Of a DNA stretch of 64,000 bases, positions 35,710 through 45,102 are shown one piece after another. The stretch's first letter is position 1. Each line of letters begins with the position of its first letter. Below the pieces are notes generated by a model. The model worked only from the letters and a program-made list of their open reading frames with translations, searched no databases and was not told the DNA's origin. The position numbers and the translations under genes were made by a program. The DNA comes from Leptothoe sp034932105 (GTDB lineage: Bacteria; Cyanobacteriota; Cyanobacteriia; Phormidesmidales; Phormidesmidaceae), in assembly GCF_034932105.1 (NCBI RefSeq), contig NZ_JAYGIG010000007.1:28474-92473 (forward strand). Reading direction: 5' to 3'.

Positions 35710-35750
35710 TTAACTTAGGGGTCCCACCAGGGGCTCATCATGGGGAGAAA
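35631..35750 (-). repeat. ~44-bp degenerate tandem repeat at the capA 3' end
   Basis: The unit runs from a G-rich GGGGGCCCC through AGGAGCAAATGG to TTAGCTTAG. Copies start near 35631, 35674 and 35718. The third, most divergent, lies within the last codons of the CapA gene, so the repeat spans the stop codon. Confidence 0.65.
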
Positions 35751-38700
35751 TAGCCTCCGAGGCGTTTTCGGAGCTATTGGTGCTGGCGCTACGATTATTA
35801 TCGCCTTCTACAAAAACTGCCGGTACAAGGGGGGCGGATGACTCCAGGTCCAGTAACTCTAAACTGTTTAAGTGCTCTTGAATGGGGTTGAACTCCTGAT
35901 GGGGGGACGATTTCTCTCCCCAGTTTTCTAACATGTCGTACTCTGGCAAGGCCTCCCCATCACTGGGCACCAAGATGTCATTGTTTTTTTCTAGGTTTTC
36001 CTCTGGGGTATTCCCTGGGTTTTGTTCGGGTAAGAATTTTTTAGCGTCATTGTCAGCGTTATTGCCAATACCATTAGCGCCATCGCCATTTACGTCAGGT
36101 GGATCCTGAAGGAATGTATCGGTTGATATTTTTGGTGTGGATGATGCTCCCGGCACTGGTATCTCAACTTCCGGCTCAACTTCCGGTTCATCGGGCTGGG
36201 TATTAAAGCTGTCTAGGGGACCCTGGGCGGGTTGGTCCATGGGAGTATCATCCATGGGAGCAATAAACTGATTGGACTCACCCCAACCCTCTGATTTCCT
36301 GGGTTGGAGCGGCTGGTTTGGGAAGGTCTCCTCTGGCCTGACACCATTTTCATTGGGCTGGGTATTAAAGCTGTCTAGGGGACCCTGGGCGGGTTGGTCC
36401 ATGGGAGTATCATCCATGGGAGCAATAAACTGATTGGACTCATCCCAACCCTCTGATTCCCTGGGTTGGAGCGGCTGGTTTGGGAAGGTCTCTTCTGGCC
36501 TAATGCCATCTGGCTCAGGGCTGAGGTGCTCAAATGTTTCGGGTGTAAAGCGATGGGAGTCGGGGGCAAATTCGTCGAATGCTGCGGGGGCAAAGCTATC
36601 TGCTCCGGGGGTAAACCCTTCATTCTCGTAGCTTGGCTCGTAGCTTGGGGAGTCTGCTAACCCAGGTCCGGGGGTAAACCCTTCATTCCCGTAGCTTGGC
36701 TCGTAGCTTGGTTCGTAGCTTGGGGAGTCTGCTAACCCAGGTCCGGGGGTAAACCCTTCATTCCCGTAGCTTGGCTCGTAGCTTGGTTCGTAGCTTGGGG
36801 AGTCTGCTAACCCAGGTTCGGGGGTAAACCCTTCATTCTCGTAGCTTGGCTCGTAGCTTGGCTCGTAGCTTGGGGAGTCTGCTAACCCAGGTTCTAGTTC
36901 TCCCAAGCTTTTGACTGGGGCGAGGGGCTTGGCTGGCTTCAGCAACGGTTCTGTTTTGGGGGCCGCATCTAAGATCGTTGGAAATTGTAGTGGAGATGGC
37001 AATGCATCGGATGCCTGACGAATTTGTTCCAAAATGGCTTGGGCAGTTTCCCCAGAGGCTTCCTGTGGTCGGGCTTCCCTGACGCTCACCGGGAGAAATT
37101 CCACCTTCATTTGCTTATCCCGCAGGGAGATGCGCAGGGTGGCGGTATTGTGATTTTCTAGGGGATCTTCCTGAAAAATAAAGTCCCCTAGGGCGTACAC
37201 AATGGGACGAGATTTGTACAGTTCAGCTCCCTGGATCTGCTTGGGATGATAGCCCACGACTAAATCGGCCCCCGCATCGATGGCCGCTCTAGACAGGTTG
37301 ACCTGTTGGGCGTTGGGTTCTGCTTCTAAATCGCCATGCCATCGATAATTCACCACAATCCAATCTACGGCCTCTCGCAGCGCCGCAATGTCTTCCACAA
37401 TGCCATTCCGTTCTTGAATATTCAGTCCCGCTTTCGCTAGGGTGGCAGCCTCTTCGCTATTGGGGGCGTAGTTTAAGTAGGCAATGCGCTGTCCCTTAAC
37501 TTCCAAGACTTCTGGGCGGCGAGCTTCCTGAAGATTGCGACCCGCGCCTACTCGATAGATGCCGGCACTGTCTAGGGTTTCTAGGGTTTCTGTGAGGCCT
37601 TGACGACCATAGTCCATGATCTGGCTGCCGGTTAACCCCACAATGTCAATTCCCCCCTGGCGCAGGGAATCTACAGCATCTGGGCGAGTCCGATCTAGAT
37701 AGTTTTCCTGTAGAGAGGTGTCTGCGATCGCTAAGGAATTACCTAGGCCCACCATTGCCACATCGGCGTCTCGAAAGATATCCAAGTCGCTGAGAACTTC
37801 ACCCACGGCATCGGGGGTTTGCAGTGGGACATCTCCTACGGGTATTTCCCCCCCAAATACCAGGGTGACGGTGGGATCCTGTGGATCGCTGCTGGGTTCG
37901 TGGGGCATCACGGCCACTGTTTCCAAGGCTGCGGGTATTGCGGGTGACCGCATGGCGGAGCGATAGGCAATTTCTTGGACTTCACTCTCATCCAGGGAAC
38001 GCCAACCGCCATTGCTAAACGTTGGGAGGGATGGGGTTTTTTCGTTTTGGGCGACTTGACCTCGTTGAGAGGTGATGGTTTCCGTCATGCAGCCCAAGAT
38101 AAAGGCGGCTGTCGCCGAGCCAGTAATGACGATGGCCCTCAAAAAATTAAACTGCTGCTCGATCATCGCCTTGGACACAAACCGACGGCGATGGGTGCGT
38201 CGCTGGATCGATGTTTTAGTTAGATCGATCGTGGCGGGACGAATTTGCACCACAGGGGAAGGGGCTACGCCGCGATTGGGCCGCCTGCGCCGCTCTGGCT
38301 GGTTAGTCCCCCGGGGGATTAGATAGGACGGAACACTTTGCAATACCTCGCTACCATAGGTCGTGGTGATAATGGCTTCAGGCCGGGCGGCTCTCGTTTC
38401 CTCAGCAGCCGGCTGGGCGGCGGGCTGGTCTATTGTGGCCTGCTGGTAGCTGGGCTGGATAGTAGTGGTTGATGGGTTGACGGTCGGTGGGTCGGTGGTC
38501 GGCGGCGGCGGGATTATTTGATCCGGGCTGGGTTTAGCGGGGGTGGGGGGGGTGGCAACCGCGGTGGCTGTTTCTGCTGGGGGCTCAGCAATAAATGGGG
38601 TGGCGACTGTTCTCTGGGCAGCGGGAGGAGTTGCTAAGTGTTGTTGGGGTAGCTTGAGCTTGATCCGCTGCTGCCATAGGGGTTGGTCAGTACTTACGAT

Positions 38701-38982
38701 GCGACCAATGAGGGTGACTCCACGGATTCGGGTGGACTCCAACCGACACAGACGGTTGCACACTAGGCGAATGAGGGAGTCTTGCCTGGGAGAACGCTCA
38801 AATTCCAGTAAAACCTGTAGATAGCCGGGGGATGACGGGTCGGCTTGGACACGGGCGTAGATAGCCTGGGGCACTAACAGATGGTTGAGCCACAGGGCAA
38901 TGGAGCGAAAGTGCCCTGTGGCAGCTAACTGTTTGACCTGATTAATGTTGACTTGATTGATATCTACAGGGGGAGTGACCAT
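35710..38982 (-). CDS. CapA-family protein with long repetitive C-terminus
   Basis: 1090 residues. An N-terminal domain (1-115) is followed by a Pro/Thr-rich linker, and a transmembrane segment lies at about 285-305 (LRAIVITGSATAAFILG). The CapA/PgsA-type metallophosphatase-like domain (about 365-650) has TVTLVFGGEIPVGD, DIVGLTGSQIMDYGRQGL and GYHPKQIQG. It is related to proteins of capsular poly-gamma-glutamate synthesis. The C-terminal ~420 residues are acidic and low-complexity with two repeat arrays: SPSYEPSYEPSY units of 25 residues, and a duplicated 54-residue block. The catalytic part would lie in the periplasm and the tail may span or decorate the wall. No other pgs/cap genes are nearby. 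Confidence 0.85.
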   Translation of the reverse strand: MVTPPVDINQVNINQVKQLAATGHFRSIALWLNHLLVPQAIYARVQADPSSPGYLQVLLEFERSPRQDSLIRLVCNRLCRLESTRIRGVTLIGRIVSTDQPLWQQRIKLKLPQQHLATPPAAQRTVATPFIAEPPAETATAVATPPTPAKPSPDQIIPPPPTTDPPTVNPSTTTIQPSYQQATIDQPAAQPAAEETRAARPEAIITTTYGSEVLQSVPSYLIPRGTNQPERRRRPNRGVAPSPVVQIRPATIDLTKTSIQRRTHRRRFVSKAMIEQQFNFLRAIVITGSATAAFILGCMTETITSQRGQVAQNEKTPSLPTFSNGGWRSLDESEVQEIAYRSAMRSPAIPAALETVAVMPHEPSSDPQDPTVTLVFGGEIPVGDVPLQTPDAVGEVLSDLDIFRDADVAMVGLGNSLAIADTSLQENYLDRTRPDAVDSLRQGGIDIVGLTGSQIMDYGRQGLTETLETLDSAGIYRVGAGRNLQEARRPEVLEVKGQRIAYLNYAPNSEEAATLAKAGLNIQERNGIVEDIAALREAVDWIVVNYRWHGDLEAEPNAQQVNLSRAAIDAGADLVVGYHPKQIQGAELYKSRPIVYALGDFIFQEDPLENHNTATLRISLRDKQMKVEFLPVSVREARPQEASGETAQAILEQIRQASDALPSPLQFPTILDAAPKTEPLLKPAKPLAPVKSLGELEPGLADSPSYEPSYEPSYENEGFTPEPGLADSPSYEPSYEPSYGNEGFTPGPGLADSPSYEPSYEPSYGNEGFTPGPGLADSPSYEPSYENEGFTPGADSFAPAAFDEFAPDSHRFTPETFEHLSPEPDGIRPEETFPNQPLQPRESEGWDESNQFIAPMDDTPMDQPAQGPLDSFNTQPNENGVRPEETFPNQPLQPRKSEGWGESNQFIAPMDDTPMDQPAQGPLDSFNTQPDEPEVEPEVEIPVPGASSTPKISTDTFLQDPPDVNGDGANGIGNNADNDAKKFLPEQNPGNTPEENLEKNNDILVPSDGEALPEYDMLENWGEKSSPHQEFNPIQEHLNSLELLDLESSAPLVPAVFVEGDNNRSASTNSSENASEAISPHDEPLVGPLS
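36196..36519 (-). repeat. 162-bp direct duplication in CapA gene
   Basis: Two adjacent copies of a 54-codon block (RPEETFPNQP... to ...DSFNTQPNENGV). The same DNA landmarks recur exactly 162 bp apart (for example at 36196 and 36358). Only a few bases differ. Confidence 0.85.
36600..36900 (-). repeat. 75-bp tandem repeat in CapA gene, about 3.8 copies
   Basis: Encodes 25-residue units starting LADSPSYEPSYEPSY and ending in NEGFTPGPG. The copy nearest the C-terminus has lost one PSYE step. The copies are almost identical at DNA level, which suggests recent slippage. Confidence 0.9.
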
Positions 38983-39139
38983 ATTCCTCTAGCGCTGACA
39001 GGTATCAGAGTGTAGATGGACTACTAAATCCCCGAACTTGTGTGACAGATTGTATCAAGGATGGCTGTCCTGTCAACTGTGTTAATACGGTTTTTTCTAA
39101 ATACCAAGACCCTGGGAAGGGTTTTTGCCTTATTTTGAA

Positions 39140-40483
39140 CTATTCTGATAGCTCGGGTTCAGGGCTGGGGTTGTCAGGCTGGGGCTCTGATGGGGCAGTC
39201 GTTTCGGCCGTTGGGGCGCTGGGTTTAATCACGGGCACGGCGTTATTCATGGTCTGATAAACTGTTTGGGAAATGCGTCGGATCAATTCGCGGGCCCGGC
39301 CATCGTTATCGGGGCGCTGGACTAGGGTGGCGATCCCATAGCGTTTCCCATTGGATAAATCCATCAGGGCCACATCCCCTAGCACGGTACCAATGTCGCC
39401 TGTTTTGTTATAGCTGACCGTGGCCTCCCCCACCCCTGCGGGCAAGAGGTTTTTGTTATAGGTGCGCTGCAAAATATTCATCACCCGGTCGCGGGAACGC
39501 AGACTGACAATCTCCCCCTGATGTAGATGGGCAAACATGCGCACCAAATCCTGGGTGCTGGTGGTGTTAGTGCCTTCCAGGTCTGGTAGGGGATTGTTGA
39601 GCACCGTCGCGATTAGCCCCCAGTCCACAAATTGCTGATTTAGGGCTGGAGCCCCCCCCAGCAGATCGATCATCATGTTAGTTGCCGTATTATCACTATT
39701 GATAATCATTTGGGTGGCCACTTCCAAGGCGGTATAGCGGGTTCCCGGTGGTTGGGCCTGCAGATCGCCGGAACCTCCTACAATTTGGCTCGACTGTATG
39801 GCCATGGCCTGATCTACGGTAATTCGCCCGTCGTCCACCGCTTGAAAGAAGGCGACTAAGATCGGTAGCTTGATGGTACTGGCGGCTGGAAGCACTGCAT
39901 TACCGGCAATATCTACATAGTTACCCGTATCTAAGTCAAAGACGTAGATGCTGGGGGTGAGTTCAGGAATCAGTTCCTGCAGCTCCACCAAACTAGCTTT
40001 TAACTCGGTCAGTTCCTGGGTGCGGGGCATCACATTGTCTTCGGTGGGGGTGGCCCCTGCGGTGACCGTTGACTGGGTTTCGGCAGCGGTGCCGTTGGCG
40101 AAGGGTTGATCCGTTGGGGTGAGCACCGACAGCACTGTACCGGCAATGGCGGCCACCCCCAGACCAATAATCAAGAGGCGGATACCGTAGGTTAGCGGTT
40201 TCGGTAACTTTGGCAGTAGGGATGACTTGGGCTCAGGGGGCCAGCCAGTGCGGGCATTTCGCCTGGTTCGACGCACATGGCGCGAGGGATCGACCATGTC
40301 ACCGAACATGCCAGTTGCCGCATTATTTGGTTTAGCCCGGCTGCGGGGCTGGGGCCCATTGACGGCTCGGAATCGTCCGGTATTGGGGTTGTTGCCCCCA
40401 ATGGCATTGGGGTTTGGTCGTCGTTGCCGTCGTGATCGTCCAGCTCGGCGTGATTTAGAAGGAGGCTGTTGTGAATCCGTCAT
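39140..40483 (-). CDS. Class A beta-lactamase-fold serine hydrolase
   Basis: 447 residues from ATG 40483; a GTG 4 codons upstream is also possible. A basic, disordered N-terminus (1-95) precedes one transmembrane segment (about 100-120, IRLLIIGLGVAAIAGTVLSVL) and a periplasmic class A beta-lactamase-like domain. All three active-site motifs are present: SxxK in PAASTIKLPIL, SDN in INSDNTATN, and KTG in YNKTGDIGTV. A membrane anchor and the absence of a normal lactamase precursor suggest a peptidoglycan-related enzyme rather than a secreted resistance enzyme, though lactam hydrolysis cannot be excluded. Confidence 0.85.
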   Translation of the reverse strand: MTDSQQPPSKSRRAGRSRRQRRPNPNAIGGNNPNTGRFRAVNGPQPRSRAKPNNAATGMFGDMVDPSRHVRRTRRNARTGWPPEPKSSLLPKLPKPLTYGIRLLIIGLGVAAIAGTVLSVLTPTDQPFANGTAAETQSTVTAGATPTEDNVMPRTQELTELKASLVELQELIPELTPSIYVFDLDTGNYVDIAGNAVLPAASTIKLPILVAFFQAVDDGRITVDQAMAIQSSQIVGGSGDLQAQPPGTRYTALEVATQMIINSDNTATNMMIDLLGGAPALNQQFVDWGLIATVLNNPLPDLEGTNTTSTQDLVRMFAHLHQGEIVSLRSRDRVMNILQRTYNKNLLPAGVGEATVSYNKTGDIGTVLGDVALMDLSNGKRYGIATLVQRPDNDGRARELIRRISQTVYQTMNNAVPVIKPSAPTAETTAPSEPQPDNPSPEPELSE

Positions 40484-40541
40484 GGGTGTGAACACATTGC
40501 TAATCGTTGCCCTTAGGGGACTGGGAGATTGAGGATGGACC

Positions 40542-41339
40542 CTAAGGGGCTTCTGGATCGGGTTTCTGATGGGGTAGATGGTGGGGAGTGGCCCAGTCTA
40601 TTTGGCGAAGGATGCCCCGCAGCATGGCTACATCCTCGTTAGACAGGGCGGCCCGATGACCAAGCTGTCGAAATTTTCGCATGCGGCTAGGGGCCGTATG
40701 GGGATAAAGATAGCCGATTTTCAATAAAACCGATTCTAGGTGGTGGTAGTACCCGTCAATTTGGTCGAGGGAAGCCAACCCTGTATCTGGCGATGCCATC
40801 GGTTCCTGGATTGGTATGGTTCCCTGCTCTAGAGGCTGCGATCGCAGCCCCACCCTAGAAAGCTCATAGCAGCAAATGGCCACTGCTTGAGCTAAGTTTA
40901 GGGATTCATAGGGGGGACGGGTGTCAATTTTAATAAAGCGTTGGGCTTGAAGCAGCTCATCGTTATTCAGCCCGCGATCTTCTGGGCCAAAGATCAGGGC
41001 GCTGGGGGCGGCTGACCCGAGTAGCCAGGGTAGGGCTAGCTCTGGGGATTCGAGGGGGGTGTTCAAATCTCGGTTCCGGGCGGTGGTGGCGATGGCCCGC
41101 TGACAGTCGACTAGGGCGGCGGGGAGCGAATCTACCGTAGTTGCTGCTTCGATGATGTCGTAGGCGTGGACGGCCATTTGTCTGGCATCGTCACTGTGGG
41201 GGTCGCCTTGGGGCTTGACCAATACGAGCTGGGTGAGGCCAAAATTTTTCATGACCCGGGCCACTGAACCTATATTTAAGGGGCCAGCGGGTTCCACCAG
41301 CACAATACGGAGTTGGGATAGTGGGGGGGTGGGGGACAT
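40542..41339 (-). CDS. trmJ: SpoU-class tRNA methyltransferase, TrmJ-like
   Basis: 2'-O-methylates position 32 of tRNAs with SAM. It has 265 residues of the SPOUT trefoil-knot type. Motif 1 is EPAGPLNIGSVARVMKNFGL, motif 2 is ALIFGPEDRGLNNDEL, and motif 3 is SLNLAQAVAICCYEL. A C-terminal helical extension (about 185-250) matches TrmJ length. It could instead be a close paralogue acting on rRNA. Confidence 0.85.
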   Translation of the reverse strand: MSPTPPLSQLRIVLVEPAGPLNIGSVARVMKNFGLTQLVLVKPQGDPHSDDARQMAVHAYDIIEAATTVDSLPAALVDCQRAIATTARNRDLNTPLESPELALPWLLGSAAPSALIFGPEDRGLNNDELLQAQRFIKIDTRPPYESLNLAQAVAICCYELSRVGLRSQPLEQGTIPIQEPMASPDTGLASLDQIDGYYHHLESVLLKIGYLYPHTAPSRMRKFRQLGHRAALSNEDVAMLRGILRQIDWATPHHLPHQKPDPEAP

Positions 41340-41490
41340 GAGATCGCACCTAGGGTTTTCTCCCTAGAAAAAACTGAGTTTAACTGGACCTTGGTTTAGT
41401 TTCTCACTTACTTTCTTAATCAGTGCTAGTGCCTGATTAGCTTCTGAGCATACCGCGAGCATCGTCCTAGATTTTTCTGGATTTAATCAA

Positions 41491-41658
41491 ATGGCCCGTC
41501 AACGTCGCAAATCCGATTTACCCACAAAAACCTGTGCCGTATGCCAGCGTCCCTTCACCTGGCGCAAAAAATGGGCTGACTGTTGGGATCAGGTGAAATA
41601 TTGTTCTGAGCGATGCCGAAAACGACGCAGTCAGGTGTCAGGTCCATCACAGTCTTAG
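41491..41658 (+). CDS. DUF2256 zinc-ribbon-like protein
   Basis: 55 residues starting MARQRRKSDLPTKTCAVCQR. The DUF2256 pattern is complete: CAVCQRPFTWRKKWADCWDQVKYCSERCRKRR. Two CxxC-type pairs, CAVC and CSERC, should form a zinc ribbon, with Trp-rich basic segments between. The function is unknown. It lies between the divergent trmJ gene and the convergent chorismate lyase gene. Confidence 0.88.
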   Translation: MARQRRKSDLPTKTCAVCQRPFTWRKKWADCWDQVKYCSERCRKRRSQVSGPSQS

Positions 41659-41748
41659 GCTGTGCTCGAGATCAGGGGGCAGAAGCTATCACAGCTATGG
41701 GCAGCCTAATCTGATGGCTGAAAGCCTTCAGCAGATTTTCAGGCAAAA

Positions 41749-42432
41749 CTACCGATAACTGGTCTCGGATCGCATCGGACCCAAATAACGCATGAGATAG
41801 GGAGAAAACACCTCATATATTAGGGTTAGAGGTTTGCCATGGTGCCAAAACAAATAATGACGACCCCAAAACGGACCCTGCTGCTCAAATGCCTCTTCTA
41901 GGGCCGGATTCCCACCGTAATAGATGCCCTGAATATCCCGATAAAGCTCTGTTCGCAGATTCGCTAGGCTCGCCCAAATCGGTAGGGAGCGATTTTTCAA
42001 ATACTCATCCACATGGCTGGCTTCCCACCAGGAGGTGGCATAGGCCAACCGTTGTCCAGAGGCTGTGCGTAACCACACCTGCCGTCTGAGGCGAGGGCCA
42101 GGCACATGGCTGATCAACGGTGGAGCACCGTCGTTAGCCATTCCCACCAACGACATATCAATCACATCTACCTCGGTGGGCTCCCTCGTTAGCAGCTGCA
42201 GGTGGCGGGTGGGAGAACCATCCCCCAGCATGAGAATTTGCCACGCTGGCGATAGCTGGTCGTGGGGTAGACCCTTTTGGACAACCGTTTCATCCCCCTG
42301 CCACAGCATCTCCAGAGCATGCCAATGGGTGGGGGGCTGAGATACAGCTGGGGGCTGAGACACAGCTGGGGGATGAGGACTCGACAAAATAGGTTTTGGA
42401 GCCCTCGCCGATGGTTCAAGCGTTGAAGTCAA
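41749..42432 (-). CDS. Chorismate lyase (DUF98-type)
   Basis: Removes pyruvate from chorismate to make 4-hydroxybenzoate, the head-group precursor of plastoquinone in cyanobacteria (Sll1797 of Synechocystis is the characterised relative). Family features are LPHDQLSPAWQILMLGDGSPTRHLQLLT, the Arg/Trp-rich LRRQVWLRTASGQRLAYATSWW and the C-terminal RTELYRDIQGIYYG. The 227 residues include a Pro-rich N-terminal extension of ~35 residues with a short duplicated AVSQPP. The frame begins with TTG at 42432 and no good ATG lies in the extension, so the start is uncertain. Confidence 0.8.
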   Translation of the reverse strand: MTSTLEPSARAPKPILSSPHPPAVSQPPAVSQPPTHWHALEMLWQGDETVVQKGLPHDQLSPAWQILMLGDGSPTRHLQLLTREPTEVDVIDMSLVGMANDGAPPLISHVPGPRLRRQVWLRTASGQRLAYATSWWEASHVDEYLKNRSLPIWASLANLRTELYRDIQGIYYGGNPALEEAFEQQGPFWGRHYLFWHHGKPLTLIYEVFSPYLMRYLGPMRSETSYR

Positions 42433-42629
42433 AACAGTTTACAAAAATTCATGACTGCTTTCATGATAGACCATGTCTCAGTTCACCCCTGGGGCTTCAC
42501 CCCAGTAAAAAACGGCTGGACGGTGGACCCGGTTGATGAACTTGGCCTTTGCCTTTGTCTTTCTCTACAGGGGTCTCTAGGGTCGCCCAAAGATAGTTTG
42601 TCACCCATAGTTCACACCCATAGTCAAAA

Positions 42630-42659
42630 CCGCCTGATGGGTATATACCCATCAGGCGG
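42630..42659 (-). terminator. 30-bp perfect palindrome, terminator of tRNA-Leu
   Basis: Two 15-base arms abut with no spacer (a real hairpin needs about 4 bases as loop). On the minus strand TTTTG follows. It lies 28 bp downstream of tRNA-Leu. Confidence 0.8.
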
Positions 42660-42686
42660 CTGAAACCGTTAATTCACAAAATCTAA

Positions 42687-42768
42687 TGCGGATGGCGAGA
42701 ATCGAACTCGCATGGCGTGAGCCACACGCCCCTCAAGCGTGCGTGTCTACCAATTCCACCACATCCGC
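42687..42768 (-). tRNA. tRNA-Leu (anticodon GAG)
   Basis: An 82-base class II tRNA on the minus strand. The acceptor pairs GCGGATG with CATCCGC and the D-loop is GGTGGAATTGGTAGACACG. The anticodon arm is CACGC-TTGAGGG-GCGTG with GAG at 34-36. A long variable arm (GGCTCACGCC) precedes the T arm GAGTTCGATTCTC. The discriminator is A and CCA is not encoded. Confidence 0.95.
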
Positions 42769-42997
42769 AAGCTACGCAAGCTAAGAACCTCTTAGCAGCA
42801 TATATCAGTAAACCATAAACAGTTCCTTCCATGACAAGTCCTGGTGGGTCATTTGCCTAGTCTATTTGCCCAGTCTAGATGTAGCCGAGGGGTAACCCAT
42901 GGGCGGCAACTATTCCGGGGAAGTCTGCGTGGTAGGATCAGCTTCCATCCTATGATGTGCATAGGTACAATAGTTCCCCTAAGGTAGTGACTAGCTG

Positions 42998-44341
42998 ATG
43001 CGTTTTTCAAAAATCTTGATTGCAAACCGAGGTGAAATCGCACTAAGAATCTTGCGCACCTGTGAGGAAATGGGAATAGCGACCGTGGCTGTTCACTCTA
43101 CGATTGATCGCCATGCCCTCCATGTTCAGCTAGCCGACGAAGCGGTTTGTATTGGTGAAGCTCCTAGCAGTCGGAGCTATCTCAATGTCCCTAATATTAT
43201 TGCTGCGGCCATGACGACTGGTGCCAGTGCCATTCATCCTGGCTATGGGTTCTTGGCCGAAAACGATCGCTTCGTAGAGATCTGTGCTGACCATAAAATC
43301 GTTTTTATTGGTCCATCTGCTGCGGCTATGCGAGCCATGGGGGATAAGTCCACTGCTAAAGCCACCATGCAACGGGTCCAGGTGCCAACGGTGCCGGGAA
43401 GTAAGGGGTTGTTAGAAACGCCAGAAGACGCGGCGGCCTTAGCGGCTGAAATTGGCTATCCCGTTATGGTTAAGGCCACGGCGGGCGGCGGTGGTCGCGG
43501 CATGCGCTTGGTGCGGGAGGCGGGTGAGATGACCAAACTATTTCTCTCGGCCCAGGGGGAGGCGGAAGCGGCCTTTGGTAATGGTGGCATCTATCTAGAA
43601 AAGTTTGTGGAGAATCCCCGCCACATTGAATTTCAGATTTTGGCCGACAGCTATGGCAATGTGGTGCATCTGGGGGAGCGGGATTGCTCGATTCAGCGCC
43701 GCCATCAAAAATTGCTGGAAGAAGCTCCCAGTCCTGCCCTCGATCCGGTGCTACGGCAGAAAATGGGAGATGCGGCGGTGCGGGCGGCCAAGGCCATCAA
43801 CTATGTTGGGGCAGGCACCATTGAATTTTTGGTGGATGGCCAAGGCAACTTCTACTTTATGGAGATGAATACCCGGATCCAGGTAGAACATCCGGTGACT
43901 GAAATGGTGACGGGCATTGACCTAATTGGGGCGCAAATTCGAGTGGCCCAAGGCGAACCGCTGGGCTTTACCCAAGACGATATTGTGCTGAAGGGACATT
44001 CGATTGAATGTCGCATCAATGCTGAAGATCCGGAGCATAATTTCCGGCCTAACCCCGGTCGGATCAATGGCTATTTAGCCCCTGGTGGGTTGGGGGTACG
44101 GATGGATTCCCACGTTTATACGGACTACGACATTCCTCCCTATTACGATTCTCTGATTGGTAAATTAATTGTTTGGGGACCCGATCGCAATACGGCGATT
44201 CAACGTATGAAGCGGGCTCTGAGAGAATGCGCCATCACTGGGTTGCCCACCACCATTGCCTTTCACCAAAAAGTCTTAGAGCGTCCTGAATTTATCAAAG
44301 GAGAGGTTTACACCAACTTTGTTGCTCAAATGATGGGTTAA
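42998..44341 (+). CDS. accC: Acetyl-CoA carboxylase biotin carboxylase AccC
   Basis: Carboxylates the biotin of AccB with bicarbonate and ATP, the first half of malonyl-CoA synthesis. The 447 residues match. The N-terminal start is MRFSKILIANRGEIALRILR and the ATP-grasp glycine loop is VKATAGGGGRGMRLV. The catalytic region has ERDCSIQRRHQKLLEEAPS, and FMEMNTRIQVEHPVTEMVTG closes the active site. It stands alone, as often in cyanobacteria; accB is not nearby. Confidence 0.97.
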   Translation: MRFSKILIANRGEIALRILRTCEEMGIATVAVHSTIDRHALHVQLADEAVCIGEAPSSRSYLNVPNIIAAAMTTGASAIHPGYGFLAENDRFVEICADHKIVFIGPSAAAMRAMGDKSTAKATMQRVQVPTVPGSKGLLETPEDAAALAAEIGYPVMVKATAGGGGRGMRLVREAGEMTKLFLSAQGEAEAAFGNGGIYLEKFVENPRHIEFQILADSYGNVVHLGERDCSIQRRHQKLLEEAPSPALDPVLRQKMGDAAVRAAKAINYVGAGTIEFLVDGQGNFYFMEMNTRIQVEHPVTEMVTGIDLIGAQIRVAQGEPLGFTQDDIVLKGHSIECRINAEDPEHNFRPNPGRINGYLAPGGLGVRMDSHVYTDYDIPPYYDSLIGKLIVWGPDRNTAIQRMKRALRECAITGLPTTIAFHQKVLERPEFIKGEVYTNFVAQMMG

Positions 44342-44468
44342 CGGCCCTGATTAGGCTCTAATTAGGCCTTAAATATAGGCGGGACCTGTGCCATACAAGA
44401 GAGGAGACTCTCTCCCATGGGACAAAGTCTCTCGGTTGTAAGGGAGAGGATCTAAACGAGAGAATTCT

Positions 44469-44987
44469 ATGGCCGATGATTATCCCCCCCAGGTGAAATC
44501 TTTCCATCACGCACTGTGTCGTCTGCGGGGGGTGTTGGAGGTGAATACCGGGCTCAAACCGTTGGATAAAATTCCCTTGGCCGACTACGGACTGCCGGGG
44601 AAAATGGGGGATTTACCCCATGCCCTATTGGGGCGTACCCAGGGGGGCTTACCCCAGGAAGCTTGGGCCAATACGGATGTGATTTTGTCCTATGACCGGG
44701 CGGGTTGGTTAACCTTAGAGTTTCTTGCCTGGTGGGTGCGGGATCAGTCCCGTGGGGGGGCACCGATTCAAATGCGTCCCCAGGCTTTGCCGCCGCTGGC
44801 GGGGGACGAGATTCAGTTGGGCCACACCCTAAAATTTGTGATCGATCATTTCTGTCTGTTGCCCGATCAGAGGCCTGAGCCTATGTTGGCCTTGTTGGCA
44901 GCCCAGGGGCATGCCCTAAATGCAGCTGTGGATATCTATGCCAATGTGCTGGGGGATTTGCTGGTGGAGGAGCCATCAGATGATTGA
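44469..44987 (+). CDS. Hypothetical protein
   Basis: 172 residues that I do not recognise. The ORF has a plausible start (ATG after AACGAGAGAATTCT) and codon use like its neighbours. The protein appears soluble and mostly helical, rich in Leu, Pro and Gly (DYGLPGKMGDLPHALLGRTQ, GWLTLEFLAWWVRDQ). It has no signal peptide and no Cys pairs except two isolated residues. It lies between accC and argJ on the same strand, so co-transcription with accC is possible but no function follows from that. Confidence 0.6.
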   Translation: MADDYPPQVKSFHHALCRLRGVLEVNTGLKPLDKIPLADYGLPGKMGDLPHALLGRTQGGLPQEAWANTDVILSYDRAGWLTLEFLAWWVRDQSRGGAPIQMRPQALPPLAGDEIQLGHTLKFVIDHFCLLPDQRPEPMLALLAAQGHALNAAVDIYANVLGDLLVEEPSDD

Positions 44988-45102
44988 ACGGCTATTCCCT
45001 AGGGCGTTGATAGGTAAAGGTGGAAATCTGGGATAATCTCAAAGGGTTTGAATGGGTCATTTGACTAGCTAGAACCAGTTAGAACCAGTCGGGGATAGGA
45101 GC

